From: Alishewanella metallidurans
Lineage (GTDB): Bacteria; Pseudomonadota; Gammaproteobacteria; Enterobacterales; Alteromonadaceae
DNA: 64,000 bases
Reading direction: 5' to 3'
Assembly: GCF_036983985.1 (NCBI RefSeq)
Contig: NZ_JALAHQ010000005.1
Span: 93,144-157,143, forward strand
Below the pieces are notes generated by a model, which saw nothing but the letters and a program-made list of their open reading frames with translations, was not told the origin of the DNA and searched no databases. Both the position numbers and the translations under genes were made by a program. Shown in pieces: positions 53,483 through 61,975 of this stretch (its first letter is position 1; each line of letters opens with the position of its first letter).

Positions 53483-53587
53483 GTCGGGTGTTAACCTCCA
53501 GAGCACAAACCGTTAGTATAGGTCAGTTCGTTACACACTATTAAAACATACTTTTGCAGCCTTGCTGCGTAAATCTTGGAGAACTAA

Positions 53588-54322
53588 ATGCGCTTAGTTA
53601 CAAAAATGACTCTGGTCGCAGTAGCAGTAATGACACTTGCTGCATGCCAAAAAGAAGCAGAGCAGAAACCTGCAGTATTGGATACTGACGAAGCTAAACA
53701 GTCTTACAGCTTAGGTGTTTCTGTTGGCCGTTACTTAGATAGCACATTGGAAGATTATACTAAGCTTGGCCTGACAGTAGACCGTGCTTTAATTTTACGC
53801 GGTGTTCAAGACGCGGTGTCTAACAAAGCGACCATGTCTGATGAAGAAGTTCAGGCAATGATGACGACGTTGGAAGAAAAATTCCGTGAAAAGCAAACGG
53901 CGATGGTAGAAGCCGAAGCAGAGCAAGCAATAGCTTCAGGCAAAGCTTATTTAGCTGAAAATGCGAAAAAAGAGGGCGTTACCGTAACAGAGTCTGGTTT
54001 ACAGTACGAAGTTCTACAAGCCGCTGATGGTGCTAAACCAGCCGCCACCGATACAGTTAAAGTGCACTACACGGGTACTTTAGTTGATGGCACTAAGTTT
54101 GATAGTTCGTTAGATCGTGGCGAGCCGGCGCAGTTTCCATTAAACCGCGTTATTCCAGGTTGGACTGAAGGCGTTCAGTTAATGAATGTGGGTTCTAAGT
54201 TCAAATTTACTATTCCGTCAGAACTTGCCTATGGCGAGCGTGATATGGGCGTTATCAAGCCTAATAGCGTATTAGTATTTGAAGTTGAGCTATTGGAAAT
54301 TGTTTCAGCAGAAACTGAATAA
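53588..54322 (+). CDS. fkpA: FKBP-type peptidyl-prolyl isomerase lipoprotein (FkpA-like)
   Basis: 244 residues: lipoprotein signal with LAAC (Cys about 20), an N-terminal helical dimerisation domain (about 35-130) and a C-terminal FKBP domain (about 145-240) with VHYTGTLVDGTKFDSS, PLNRVIPGWTEG and IPSELAYGER. Role: proline isomerase and chaperone in the periplasm, here probably membrane-anchored, unlike soluble E. coli FkpA. GGAGA precedes the ATG. It is divergent from the WD40 gene. Confidence 0.92.
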   Translation: MRLVTKMTLVAVAVMTLAACQKEAEQKPAVLDTDEAKQSYSLGVSVGRYLDSTLEDYTKLGLTVDRALILRGVQDAVSNKATMSDEEVQAMMTTLEEKFREKQTAMVEAEAEQAIASGKAYLAENAKKEGVTVTESGLQYEVLQAADGAKPAATDTVKVHYTGTLVDGTKFDSSLDRGEPAQFPLNRVIPGWTEGVQLMNVGSKFKFTIPSELAYGERDMGVIKPNSVLVFEVELLEIVSAETE

Positions 54323-54340
54323 GTTTGCGGTGAAATAAAG

Positions 54341-54366
54341 AAAAAAGCGGCTTATGCCGCTTTTTT
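54341..54366 (+). terminator. fkpA terminator
   Basis: AAAAAAGCGGC and GCCGCTTTTTT pair around TTAT, directly after the gene, and the T tracts suit both strands. The convergent rsd stop is 12 bases further. Confidence 0.92.
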
Positions 54367-54377
54367 ATGCGAATAAA

Positions 54378-54863
54378 TTACGCTTGAACACTTGAGTCAT
54401 TATGCTTTTCGTACAGCGTATTAATTAATTGATCTTCGTATTCAAAACGTTGCTCTAATGCTTGACCAAGTTCGGATAGCTCACGGTCAAAAGCCCCGCT
54501 ATGTCGTGTGCTTAAGTGGTCGGCATATAAGTCATTAAAATTGAGCGCTAAATCAGTAGAAACGGCAATTTTCGGATATAGGCTATCAGCCAGTTTACGG
54601 CTATCCGTGCCGTTTGTAGCTGATTCGGATACTATACGCTCGTATACTTCAAAATGCCCAGCAGATAAGTAGTCGACCATTAACTGACAAAATTCTTGTA
54701 CATTAGCTTGGCTTGGCAAAGTGGTACGTTTGTTATCAAAAGGAGGCAGTGCTGCCAGTTTACAGTAACTTACAATAAGCTGCTGTCTGTCATCCAGCCA
54801 GCTATCGATGGCACCAAGTGAGCCACCCCATTTGTTTCGCGCTGTCTGCACACGGGTGTACAT
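54378..54863 (-). CDS. rsd: Regulator of sigma D (Rsd/AlgQ)
   Basis: 161 residues matching E. coli Rsd (158): SWLDDRQQLIVSYCKLAAL, FCQLMVDYLSAGHFEVYERI and LGQALEQRFEYEDQL. Rsd binds sigma-70 and shifts RNA polymerase towards alternative sigma factors in stationary phase; AlgQ is the Pseudomonas version. The ATG at 54863 has AGGAGAAGG just upstream; a reading from 54968 lies before this site. It is divergent from nudC, as in E. coli. Confidence 0.93.
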   Translation of the reverse strand: MYTRVQTARNKWGGSLGAIDSWLDDRQQLIVSYCKLAALPPFDNKRTTLPSQANVQEFCQLMVDYLSAGHFEVYERIVSESATNGTDSRKLADSLYPKIAVSTDLALNFNDLYADHLSTRHSGAFDRELSELGQALEQRFEYEDQLINTLYEKHNDSSVQA

Positions 54864-55009
54864 TGCCTTCTCCTTAAGTGCAGCAAAGGTGCTGCGATAG
54901 TGTCTAATTAAATAAGTTTTGCAGTAAAGATCAACCGTTTTCTTATTGGTCTGCTCAGTAAACGGCATTATGATAGAGCACGATAACAGAGTACCTCAGA
55001 GAGTAGCTT

Positions 55010-55816
55010 ATGATCAAACATAGTATCCGTGTCACACCAAACCGCAAAGGTATTTGGTTTATTGTAAATCGTGGCCGAATTTGGTTGAGCGCTAAGCGCG
55101 AACTACCGCAGGGTACATATAATGAATTAATCCTATCGGCAGAGCCTGAACAATTTTGTTTAATTGGTCAACTTGGTGACCAAGATGCGTACTTACTGGT
55201 TAACCATGACCACATTGCTAACGAAGATGAATGGGTAACACCTCGAGAGTTGCTTACGGTAAGTGAAGAAACTTTCCAGCTTGCTGCTAGGGCAGTGCAG
55301 GTTGCACTCTTTTTACAAACGCATCGGTTTTGTGGCCAATGCGGCAGTGCGATGAGCCTAGTTAGCTGGGAACTAGCTGCCCTGTGCAATAAATGTGGTC
55401 ACCGCTGCTACCCCCGCATTGCACCCTGTGTACTGGTTGGCATCGTTAAAGATAACCAGATTTTACTTGCTCGGTCAAACCGACACCGAGCTGGCTTCTT
55501 TTCAATTTTAGCGGGTTTTGTTGAATCTGGGGAAACACTAGAACAAGCCGCTGTGCGCGAAGTAAAAGAAGAGGTAGGAATTGATATTGCAAACCTACGC
55601 TATGTCGGTAGCCAACCTTGGCCGTTTCCTCATTCATTAATGACCGGTTTTATTGCTGATTATGTTGCCGGCGACATAGTGTGCCAACCGCACGAAATTG
55701 AAGAGGCTTATTGGTTTTCATTTGACCAATTACCCGAAACACCGCTAGAACAAACCTTATCTGGACAAATTATTGCTCAGCTAAAGCAAATTTCAGGCAA
55801 TAAAAAAGCCACATAA
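55010..55816 (+). CDS. nudC: NADH pyrophosphatase / RNA decapping hydrolase NudC
   Basis: 268 residues: an N-terminal domain, a zinc ribbon with four cysteines (CGQC and CNKC, about 108-130), then a Nudix box GFVESGETLEQAAVREVKEE followed by the NADH-specific SQPWPFPHS. NudC cleaves NADH and removes NAD caps from RNA. The end of the gene lies inside an inverted repeat (AAGCCACA/TGTGGCTT). Confidence 0.94.
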   Translation: MIKHSIRVTPNRKGIWFIVNRGRIWLSAKRELPQGTYNELILSAEPEQFCLIGQLGDQDAYLLVNHDHIANEDEWVTPRELLTVSEETFQLAARAVQVALFLQTHRFCGQCGSAMSLVSWELAALCNKCGHRCYPRIAPCVLVGIVKDNQILLARSNRHRAGFFSILAGFVESGETLEQAAVREVKEEVGIDIANLRYVGSQPWPFPHSLMTGFIADYVAGDIVCQPHEIEEAYWFSFDQLPETPLEQTLSGQIIAQLKQISGNKKAT

Positions 55817-55824
55817 TGTGGCTT
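55801..55824 (-). terminator. Inverted repeat over the nudC stop, better as a minus-strand terminator
   Basis: AAGCCACA and TGTGGCTT pair around TAA at the nudC stop codon. On the plus strand the tail (AACTAAATTTT) is poor, but on the minus strand TTTTTTA follows. Either it is a weak nudC terminator or it stops antisense transcription. Confidence 0.45.
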
Positions 55825-56023
55825 AACTAAATTTTACGTGGTCCTGTTAAAACAGGCTTCTTGCTTGTTATTCTTCACTAGCGCAGCAATGTTATAGCAG
55901 ATCGATTTATCGATGACAAGCATTTAAAACAAAAAACTGAACGTAGCATTTACCGCTTAGGCGTAGGCTTACTGGCGCCACAATGCTAAAATGGCCGATG
56001 ATATTGTGGATAGTGGGTAAATT

Positions 56024-57103
56024 ATGCAATTAAAGAATGATCGATACCTCAGAGCGTTATTAAGACAACCTGTGGATAGAACCCCAGTATGGATGATGCG
56101 TCAGGCAGGTCGTTACTTACCTGAGTACCGTGCAACCAGAGCGCAAGCCGGTGATTTTATGTCGCTGTGCAAAAACGCAGAGCTGGCATGTGAGGTAACG
56201 TTACAACCACTGCGTCGTTATGCATTAGATGCGGCAATTTTATTTAGCGATATTCTTACTATTCCTGATGCCATGGGTTTAGGTTTATATTTTGGTGAAG
56301 GTGAAGGGCCAAAGTTTCAGCGGCCAGTGCGAGACTTTCGTGACATTGTTAACCTGCCAATACCCGATCCAGAACAAGAATTACGCTATGTAATGAATGC
56401 CGTGCGCACTATTCGCCGCGAACTTAACGGTAGTGTGCCGTTAATTGGTTTCTCTGGTAGCCCGTGGACGCTGGCAACCTATATGGTTGAAGGCGGCAGC
56501 AGCAAAACGTTCGGCATCATAAAGAAGATGATGTTTAGCGAGCCAGAAAGCTTACATTTGTTATTAAATAAATTAGCCGATAGTGTCATTTTATATTTAA
56601 ATGCGCAAATTGCTGCTGGTGCACAATCTGTGATGATTTTTGATACTTGGGGTGGCGTACTAACCCCTCGTGACTATCAAGAGTTTTCTTTAGGTTATAT
56701 GCAAAAGATCGTCAGTAACTTAACGCGTGAAGCTGATGGCCGTATAGTGCCGGTTACGGTTTTTACGAAAAACGGCGGTTTATGGTTAGAGTCTATTGCT
56801 AATATTGGTAGTGACGCAGTAGGCCTAGATTGGACCATTAATATTGGCGATGCTAAAGCGCGAGTCGGCCATAAAGTTGCCTTGCAAGGTAATATGGATC
56901 CGTCAATTTTATTGGGCTCACCAGAGCGTATTCGCCAAGAGGTGCAGCTAATTTTAGATAGCTTTGGCCAAGGCCCTGGACATGTATTTAATCTTGGGCA
57001 TGGTATAACGCCTGACGTTGATCCAGAACGGGTTAGTGTATTTATTGATGCAGTGCATTCGTTTAGCCGCACTTATCATATGAGCACTGAAATTGCTGAA
57101 TAG
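56024..57103 (+). CDS. hemE: Uroporphyrinogen decarboxylase
   Basis: 359 residues with the two family signatures PVWMMRQAGRYLPEYR (about 21-36) and GFSGSPWTLATYMVEGG (about 145-161). HemE converts uroporphyrinogen III to coproporphyrinogen III in haem synthesis. The 207 bases between nudC and hemE are a leader/promoter region with no gene. Ordering rsd-nudC-hemE equals that of E. coli. A strong terminator follows. Confidence 0.96.
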   Translation: MQLKNDRYLRALLRQPVDRTPVWMMRQAGRYLPEYRATRAQAGDFMSLCKNAELACEVTLQPLRRYALDAAILFSDILTIPDAMGLGLYFGEGEGPKFQRPVRDFRDIVNLPIPDPEQELRYVMNAVRTIRRELNGSVPLIGFSGSPWTLATYMVEGGSSKTFGIIKKMMFSEPESLHLLLNKLADSVILYLNAQIAAGAQSVMIFDTWGGVLTPRDYQEFSLGYMQKIVSNLTREADGRIVPVTVFTKNGGLWLESIANIGSDAVGLDWTINIGDAKARVGHKVALQGNMDPSILLGSPERIRQEVQLILDSFGQGPGHVFNLGHGITPDVDPERVSVFIDAVHSFSRTYHMSTEIAE

Positions 57104-57124
57104 CGTGCTATATAGTTATTAATA

Positions 57125-57150
57125 AAAAACCCGGCAAAAGCCGGGTTTTT
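57125..57150 (+). terminator. hemE terminator (bidirectional)
   Basis: AAAAACCCGGC and GCCGGGTTTTT pair perfectly around AAAA. T tracts on both strands also serve the convergent Sel1-TonB gene. Confidence 0.93.
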
Positions 57151-57156
57151 TATAGA

Positions 57157-58515
57157 TTAATCAGCGGCAGCGGTTTGATAGTCGGCTAATAAATCTTCAA
57201 AATTTTGAATTGTCCAGTTACGGCTTTTCGCCTCGGCTAATGCTTGGCGTAGCATAGATTCACCGCGACTTTGCTGCCCTAGGTCGATAAAGGCAACGCC
57301 CAAGGTTGACAGTAAATTAGGGTTGTTGGCATCTATTGCTCGGCCTTGTTCGGCCAGCCGTATCGCTTTATTGGGGTCGCGTAATGTCGGATCATCCGAC
57401 ATGGCTAACAAGGCCGCGTAATCGGCTATTGCGGGCATATAATCTTGTAAAGCGGCAATTTCTAAATAACTTGCCGCCTTGCGTGGATTATAATTTACGT
57501 TATTGCTATCGAGTAACTCTTGCGCTAATAAGTAAGCGGCTTTGGCGTCACCGCTATCAGCTGAAGTGGCCAGCCAATTTACGGCTTTACTTGGATCACG
57601 ATCACAGCCGTTGCCGCTAACTAAACATTGAGCCAGCCTATACTGCGCTGGCACATAGCCATTTATGGCCGCTTGCAAATACCATGGCATAGCTTTTACA
57701 CCGCTAACAACACCATTTTCGGCTAATAGTGCGTATAAATACTGATACTTAGCGACTTCAGCTTTAGCCGCTCCTAATATCGCATCAAGGTATTCTTGGT
57801 TATCTTTATCAAATTTACGTGATTTTGCATTGCCTAACGACTTTATCTTAAAGGTATGGGTGCGCATATCTATACGTTTTGGTGCACCGTATAAATCTTT
57901 TGGTGGTTCAAAACGCCAACTATTGACCGCGTTTAATACGTATTTACTAATCGCATCAACCGGATAAGACGCTGCTATACTGACATTATCTGTTTTGCCA
58001 TCCTCAGTAATGTCGTAATGCACTAATGCCCACGCTGCAATACCACTTTGTTCAATATAACTTGGATAATCAGGCTCAGGCTGGCTAATAGGCTTTATTT
58101 TTGCGTCGGTTAACGTAAAACGGTTCTCTGTTGGGTATAGGTTGCCTTCTAGCGCAGCCTTACCAAACTGACTGTTTAAACTGTTATATACTTCTTTGCC
58201 CTCAAACCGAGACGTTAGCTTGGTGCGTAAAGTACGATATTGTTTATCTGCTTCCGGATGCTTTCTATCGCGGGCAATTAAGGTCCAGGCGTAAGCAAGA
58301 TTCATATCTGGCTCGACACCTAATCCCTCGGCATACATTCGCGATAATAAAAATTGCGCTTCCAAATGTCCTAGCTCAGCAAGGCTTTCTAATTGTGGTT
58401 TAGCGAGTTCATACTCCTGCTTTTCAAATAAGGCTTTTGCTGTTGGAAAGTCGGCATAAACTTGCCACGATAGTAAGCATAATAATAGTGTTAGCCCATA
58501 TCTAAGCTGTGCCAT
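57157..58515 (-). CDS. Sel1-repeat protein with internal TonB C-terminal domain
   Basis: 452 residues. A signal peptide (about 1-21, ending VYA) is followed by Sel1/TPR-like repeats (about 25-85, QFLLSRMYAEGLGV), then a TonB-type C-terminal domain (about 148-230, PDYPSYIEQSGIAAWALVHY, ending SWRFEPP), then further Sel1 repeats (about 260-440, for example YRLAQCLVSGNGCDRDPSKAV). There is no N-terminal membrane anchor or proline-rich spacer as in real TonB, so an energy-transducing role is unlikely. Similar proteins occur in Shewanella and relatives without a known function. Monocistronic. Confidence 0.75.
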   Translation of the reverse strand: MAQLRYGLTLLLCLLSWQVYADFPTAKALFEKQEYELAKPQLESLAELGHLEAQFLLSRMYAEGLGVEPDMNLAYAWTLIARDRKHPEADKQYRTLRTKLTSRFEGKEVYNSLNSQFGKAALEGNLYPTENRFTLTDAKIKPISQPEPDYPSYIEQSGIAAWALVHYDITEDGKTDNVSIAASYPVDAISKYVLNAVNSWRFEPPKDLYGAPKRIDMRTHTFKIKSLGNAKSRKFDKDNQEYLDAILGAAKAEVAKYQYLYALLAENGVVSGVKAMPWYLQAAINGYVPAQYRLAQCLVSGNGCDRDPSKAVNWLATSADSGDAKAAYLLAQELLDSNNVNYNPRKAASYLEIAALQDYMPAIADYAALLAMSDDPTLRDPNKAIRLAEQGRAIDANNPNLLSTLGVAFIDLGQQSRGESMLRQALAEAKSRNWTIQNFEDLLADYQTAAAD

Positions 58516-58643
58516 AAAAACCCCACAAAACTATTTTATTTAATTATTATGTAACTGAGTTTACAACGAATTATCAGGCAAAACAAAACTAAATATTATG
58601 CGCATTGAGTGTCATTTATATTGATGTTATTCAATAAGTTAAA

Positions 58644-60065
58644 TTAAAATAAACGGTTTAAACCATTCAGCGCCGCTACCCGATAAGCTTCAGCCATTGT
58701 CGGATAGTTAAAGGTGGTACGGACAAAATACTCTAAGGTATTGCCACCATTTTTTTGCATCATAATAGCTTGGCCGATATGGATAATTTCTGCTGCGCGT
58801 TCACCAAAGCAGTGAATGCCAAGTATTTCTAAGGTATCGCGATGAAACAGTAGTTTTAAACTACCGACATTGGTGTTGGCGATTTGTGCCCGTGCCAAAT
58901 GTTTAAATTGGGCGCGACCAACTTCATAAGGAATTTTTGCGGCGGTTAGTTCCTGCTCTGTTTTGCCTACTGAACTCATTTCCGGAATAGTGTAAATGCC
59001 CGCAGGAATGTCAGCGATAACGTGGCCGTCTAGGTTACCTTTTATTATAGTTTCGCCCGCTAAGCGGCCTTGGTCATAAGCAGCGCTTGCTAAGCTTGGA
59101 TAACCAATTACATCACCAACAGCAAAAATGTTATCGACACTGGTTTGATAGTGCTTATTAACACTAACTAGGCCACGACTGTCGGCGTTTAAGCCAATAG
59201 ATGCTAGGTTTAGCATCTCGGTGTTGCCGGTGCGACCGTTAGCAAATAGAAAGCAATCGGCCTTCATTTTCTTGCCCGATTTTAAATATAAAACGACGCC
59301 GTCTGCTTTGCCTTCAATGCGATCAAACTCTTCACCGTGGCGGATTGTCATACCCGAGTTCCAAAAATGATAACTAAGAGAGTCTGATATCTCTGCATCC
59401 ATAAATGAAAGTAAGCGATCTCGGGTATTAACTAAGTCAACTCTTACGCCTAAACCACGGAAAATAGAGGCATACTCGCAACCAATTACCCCAGCGCCAT
59501 AAATAATGATGTGTTTAGGATCATGTTGTAGTGACAATATGGTATCGGAATCGTAAATTCGGCTATGGTCAAAGTCGACGTCTGAAGGGCGATAGGGGCG
59601 AGAGCCTGTAGCAATAATGATGGTTTTTGCGCTTAACTCAAAACTACCATCTTCGCCGGTAATGCTGAGTGTATTCTTGTCAATAAATTTGGCTTCACCT
59701 TGATAGAGCTTAACTTGATTACGGTCGTAAAAACCGCCTCTTAGCCTAACTTGCTTGCGAATAACCCCAGCCGCGTGCTTTAAAATTTGTGAAAAAGTAA
59801 GTTTGGTGTGTTGTTCATCTGGCTGAAATAGCGGGTTCTCATTAAATTCAATTAAACGGCTAACAGAATGGCGCAACGCTTTTGACGGAATAGTACCCCA
59901 GTGGGTGCAGCCGCCGCCAACAGACTGATAACGTTCAATAGCGGCAACTTTTAAACCGCTTTTAGCTAGATACATTGCTGCACCTTCGCCACCTGGGCCA
60001 GTGCCTATAACAATGGCATCAAAATCATAACGGGCTTTTTTCGGGGTGGCTTTTTTTTCAGTCAC
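58644..60065 (-). CDS. sthA: Soluble pyridine nucleotide transhydrogenase SthA (Si-specific)
   Basis: 473 residues closely matching E. coli SthA (UdhA). FAD site VIGTGPGGEGAAM, then GGGCTHWGTIPSKALRH, where only one cysteine is present instead of the CxxxxC pair of lipoamide dehydrogenase-type enzymes, as expected for SthA. NAD(P) site IIYGAGVIGCEYAS, C-terminal TTFNYPTMAEAYRVAAL. It reoxidises NADPH with NAD+. In E. coli sthA abuts fabR; here the desaturase gene is inserted between them. Confidence 0.96.
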   Translation of the reverse strand: MTEKKATPKKARYDFDAIVIGTGPGGEGAAMYLAKSGLKVAAIERYQSVGGGCTHWGTIPSKALRHSVSRLIEFNENPLFQPDEQHTKLTFSQILKHAAGVIRKQVRLRGGFYDRNQVKLYQGEAKFIDKNTLSITGEDGSFELSAKTIIIATGSRPYRPSDVDFDHSRIYDSDTILSLQHDPKHIIIYGAGVIGCEYASIFRGLGVRVDLVNTRDRLLSFMDAEISDSLSYHFWNSGMTIRHGEEFDRIEGKADGVVLYLKSGKKMKADCFLFANGRTGNTEMLNLASIGLNADSRGLVSVNKHYQTSVDNIFAVGDVIGYPSLASAAYDQGRLAGETIIKGNLDGHVIADIPAGIYTIPEMSSVGKTEQELTAAKIPYEVGRAQFKHLARAQIANTNVGSLKLLFHRDTLEILGIHCFGERAAEIIHIGQAIMMQKNGGNTLEYFVRTTFNYPTMAEAYRVAALNGLNRLF

Positions 60066-60122
60066 GTGATCAATCTCACTATTTTTATGGTGTTAGTTTG
60101 AGCATATCAGGAATCGAGCACA

Positions 60123-60147
60123 AAAAAAGAGACCGAAGTCTCTTTTT
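60123..60147 (-). terminator. Desaturase gene terminator
   Basis: On the minus strand GAGAC-TTCG-GTCTC with A/T extensions is followed by seven T residues: a stable UUCG tetraloop terminator, just after the stop. Confidence 0.9.
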
Positions 60148-60150
60148 CTA

Positions 60151-61269
60151 TTAGCTAAAGGCGGTAACAAGCCTTTGCCAATGCTGTTGCTGCAGCTGTA
60201 AGTGGTGTTTAAACTCTTGATAACGAATTTTAAAATCTACCGCGTGGTATTGGGCAACTAATAACTCTTTACGTTCTAACAGTAGTTGTTTCTTTAACTG
60301 ATAGTAATCTTGCATTCTTGCTAATAGCAGCTCGTATTCCTGCTCAAGCAGTTGCAGTAATTGTTCCGCATTGGGGCGCTGTTTCACTCGCTCTTTCGCA
60401 CGTTGCAGCTGCATTTTTGCCTTGGCTTGTGCAATAAGCTCTTCTGGTACTATGCGTAAATTACGGGTTAAACCCAACCAAGATGCAGCTTTAATAAACC
60501 ACTTCGTTGGATCAAACTGGTACCACTTAATACCGTTGCGATAATCCGATTCAAAAATATGGTGGAAATTATGATAACCCTCGCCATAAGTTAAAAATGC
60601 TAATAGGCCGTTATCGCGGGCTGAGTTTTGCTCGGTATAGGGTTGTTTCCCCCAAATATGGGCAAGAGAATTAATAAAAAACGTAAAATGGTGGCTTAAC
60701 ACCAGGCGAAGTACGCCGGCAGACAGCAGCATACCAAGAATATTGCCGCTAACAATGCCAAGTAATAACGGAATGCCAAAGTTAGTGGCTATAGCTAGCC
60801 ATAAATAATTACGGTGCTGCCACATGACCACAGTGTTTTTTTGCAAGTCGCGAGCATTGTTGTAATCGCACTTATTGTCGCCAGCATAGTCGCGTAACAT
60901 CCAGCCAATGTGGCTGTACCAAAAACCTCGGCCTGCTGAGTAGGGATCTTTATCATTATTATCGACGTGGCGATGATGCACGCGATGATCCGCCGCCCAG
61001 TGCAGCGCACTATTTTGCAACGCAAAAGCACCGCCTATAGCATAAATATATTGTAAAATAGGCTGCGCCTCATACGTTTTATGCGCCCATAAACGATGAT
61101 AGCCGGCAGTTATAGACATGCCGCAGTAGCCTAAGCTTATAATAGTAGCTATTATTTCAAACCAGCCAAAGCCGATAGTTAATGCATACCAAGGTACGCC
61201 AATGGCCGCAACTAAGGTCGTGATAGAAAACAGTAGGACATTCGTCCAAATAATAGGTGGTTGTTTCAT
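60151..61269 (-). CDS. Membrane fatty acid desaturase (acyl-CoA delta-9 type)
   Basis: 372 residues with several transmembrane helices and the three histidine boxes HRLWAHK (about 58-64), HRVHHRHVD (about 95-103) and HNFHH (about 236-240) that bind the di-iron centre. Known relatives (DesA/DesB of Pseudomonas) add double bonds to acyl chains under control of FabR/DesT. The last 90 residues (about 283-372) are a predicted glutamine/leucine-rich coiled coil, not part of the usual core. It is divergent from fabR and carries a FabR-like operator at its start. Confidence 0.9.
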   Translation of the reverse strand: MKQPPIIWTNVLLFSITTLVAAIGVPWYALTIGFGWFEIIATIISLGYCGMSITAGYHRLWAHKTYEAQPILQYIYAIGGAFALQNSALHWAADHRVHHRHVDNNDKDPYSAGRGFWYSHIGWMLRDYAGDNKCDYNNARDLQKNTVVMWQHRNYLWLAIATNFGIPLLLGIVSGNILGMLLSAGVLRLVLSHHFTFFINSLAHIWGKQPYTEQNSARDNGLLAFLTYGEGYHNFHHIFESDYRNGIKWYQFDPTKWFIKAASWLGLTRNLRIVPEELIAQAKAKMQLQRAKERVKQRPNAEQLLQLLEQEYELLLARMQDYYQLKKQLLLERKELLVAQYHAVDFKIRYQEFKHHLQLQQQHWQRLVTAFS

Positions 61270-61281
61270 ATAGTGCCGTTT

Positions 61282-61299
61282 AGCTTACAACTGTACGCT
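61282..61299. promoter_or_regulatory. FabR-type operator palindrome
   Basis: AGCTTACA-AC-TGTACGCT is an 18-base palindrome with one mismatch. It resembles the FabR site of the fabA/fabB promoters as I recall it. It covers the predicted transcription start of the desaturase gene and lies 12 bases before its ATG, in the gap shared with fabR. Confidence 0.7.
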
Positions 61300-61300
61300 C

Positions 61301-61328
61301 ATTCTACTGGCCGAAATAACTCGGTCAA
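61301..61328 (-). promoter_or_regulatory. Desaturase gene promoter
   Basis: On the minus strand TTGACC (61328-61323) and TAGAAT (61306-61301) are separated by 16 bases, five of six matches each. Transcription would begin within the FabR-like palindrome, about 61294-61298. Confidence 0.65.
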
Positions 61329-61366
61329 GGTATAAAGTAGTGCTTTGAGTGAATAAAGGGATAAAA

Positions 61367-61975
61367 GTGTCAAGAGCAGAGCAAAAAGAGCGCACCCGTC
61401 GCGCCATTATTAATGCCGCCTTCTCTCAGTTAAGCGCTGATAAAAGCTTTGCTAGCTTAAGTTTGCGTGAAGTAGCTCGCGAAGCGGGCATTGCGCCAAC
61501 GTCATTTTATCGCCACTTTGCTGACATGGATGAGTTAGGGCTTACATTGGTTGATGAGGCTGGTTTAATGTTACGCCAACTTATGCGTCAAGCTCGGCAA
61601 CGTATTGAAAAAAACGGTAGCGTTATCAGTACATCAATAGAAACCTTTATGGAATTTGTCACCGGCCACAGTAACGTGTTTCGCTTGTTGTTACGTGAAC
61701 GCTCAGGAACTTCTGCCGCATTTAGAAGTGCAGTGGCGCGTGAAATTCAACATTTTGTTGCAGAATTGGCTGAGTATTTACGCAAAGAAACAACCTGCCC
61801 TGATGAACTGGCGAGGGCGCAAGCAGAAGCCATGGTTACGCTAGTTTTTCATACCGGCGCTGATGCATTAGATGCACCAGCTGAACAATATCCGTACTTA
61901 ACGGGCCGTACTATTACTCAACTACGTTGGTTAGCCCATGGCGCGGCCAGTTATGGGCGCAAGATAAAAGATTAA
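61367..61975 (+). CDS. fabR: Unsaturated fatty acid biosynthesis repressor FabR
   Basis: 202 residues of the TetR family matching E. coli FabR closely: an HTH at about 24-46 with LREVAREAGIAPTSFYRHFA, then MLRQLMRQARQRI and RLLLRERSGTSAAFR. FabR represses unsaturated fatty acid genes in response to acyl chain composition. I take the GTG at 61367, which has AAGGGA five bases upstream and aligns with the E. coli N-terminus; a GTG at 61349 is an alternative. Its stop overlaps the trmA stop (TTAA). Confidence 0.94.
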   Translation: MSRAEQKERTRRAIINAAFSQLSADKSFASLSLREVAREAGIAPTSFYRHFADMDELGLTLVDEAGLMLRQLMRQARQRIEKNGSVISTSIETFMEFVTGHSNVFRLLLRERSGTSAAFRSAVAREIQHFVAELAEYLRKETTCPDELARAQAEAMVTLVFHTGADALDAPAEQYPYLTGRTITQLRWLAHGAASYGRKIKD

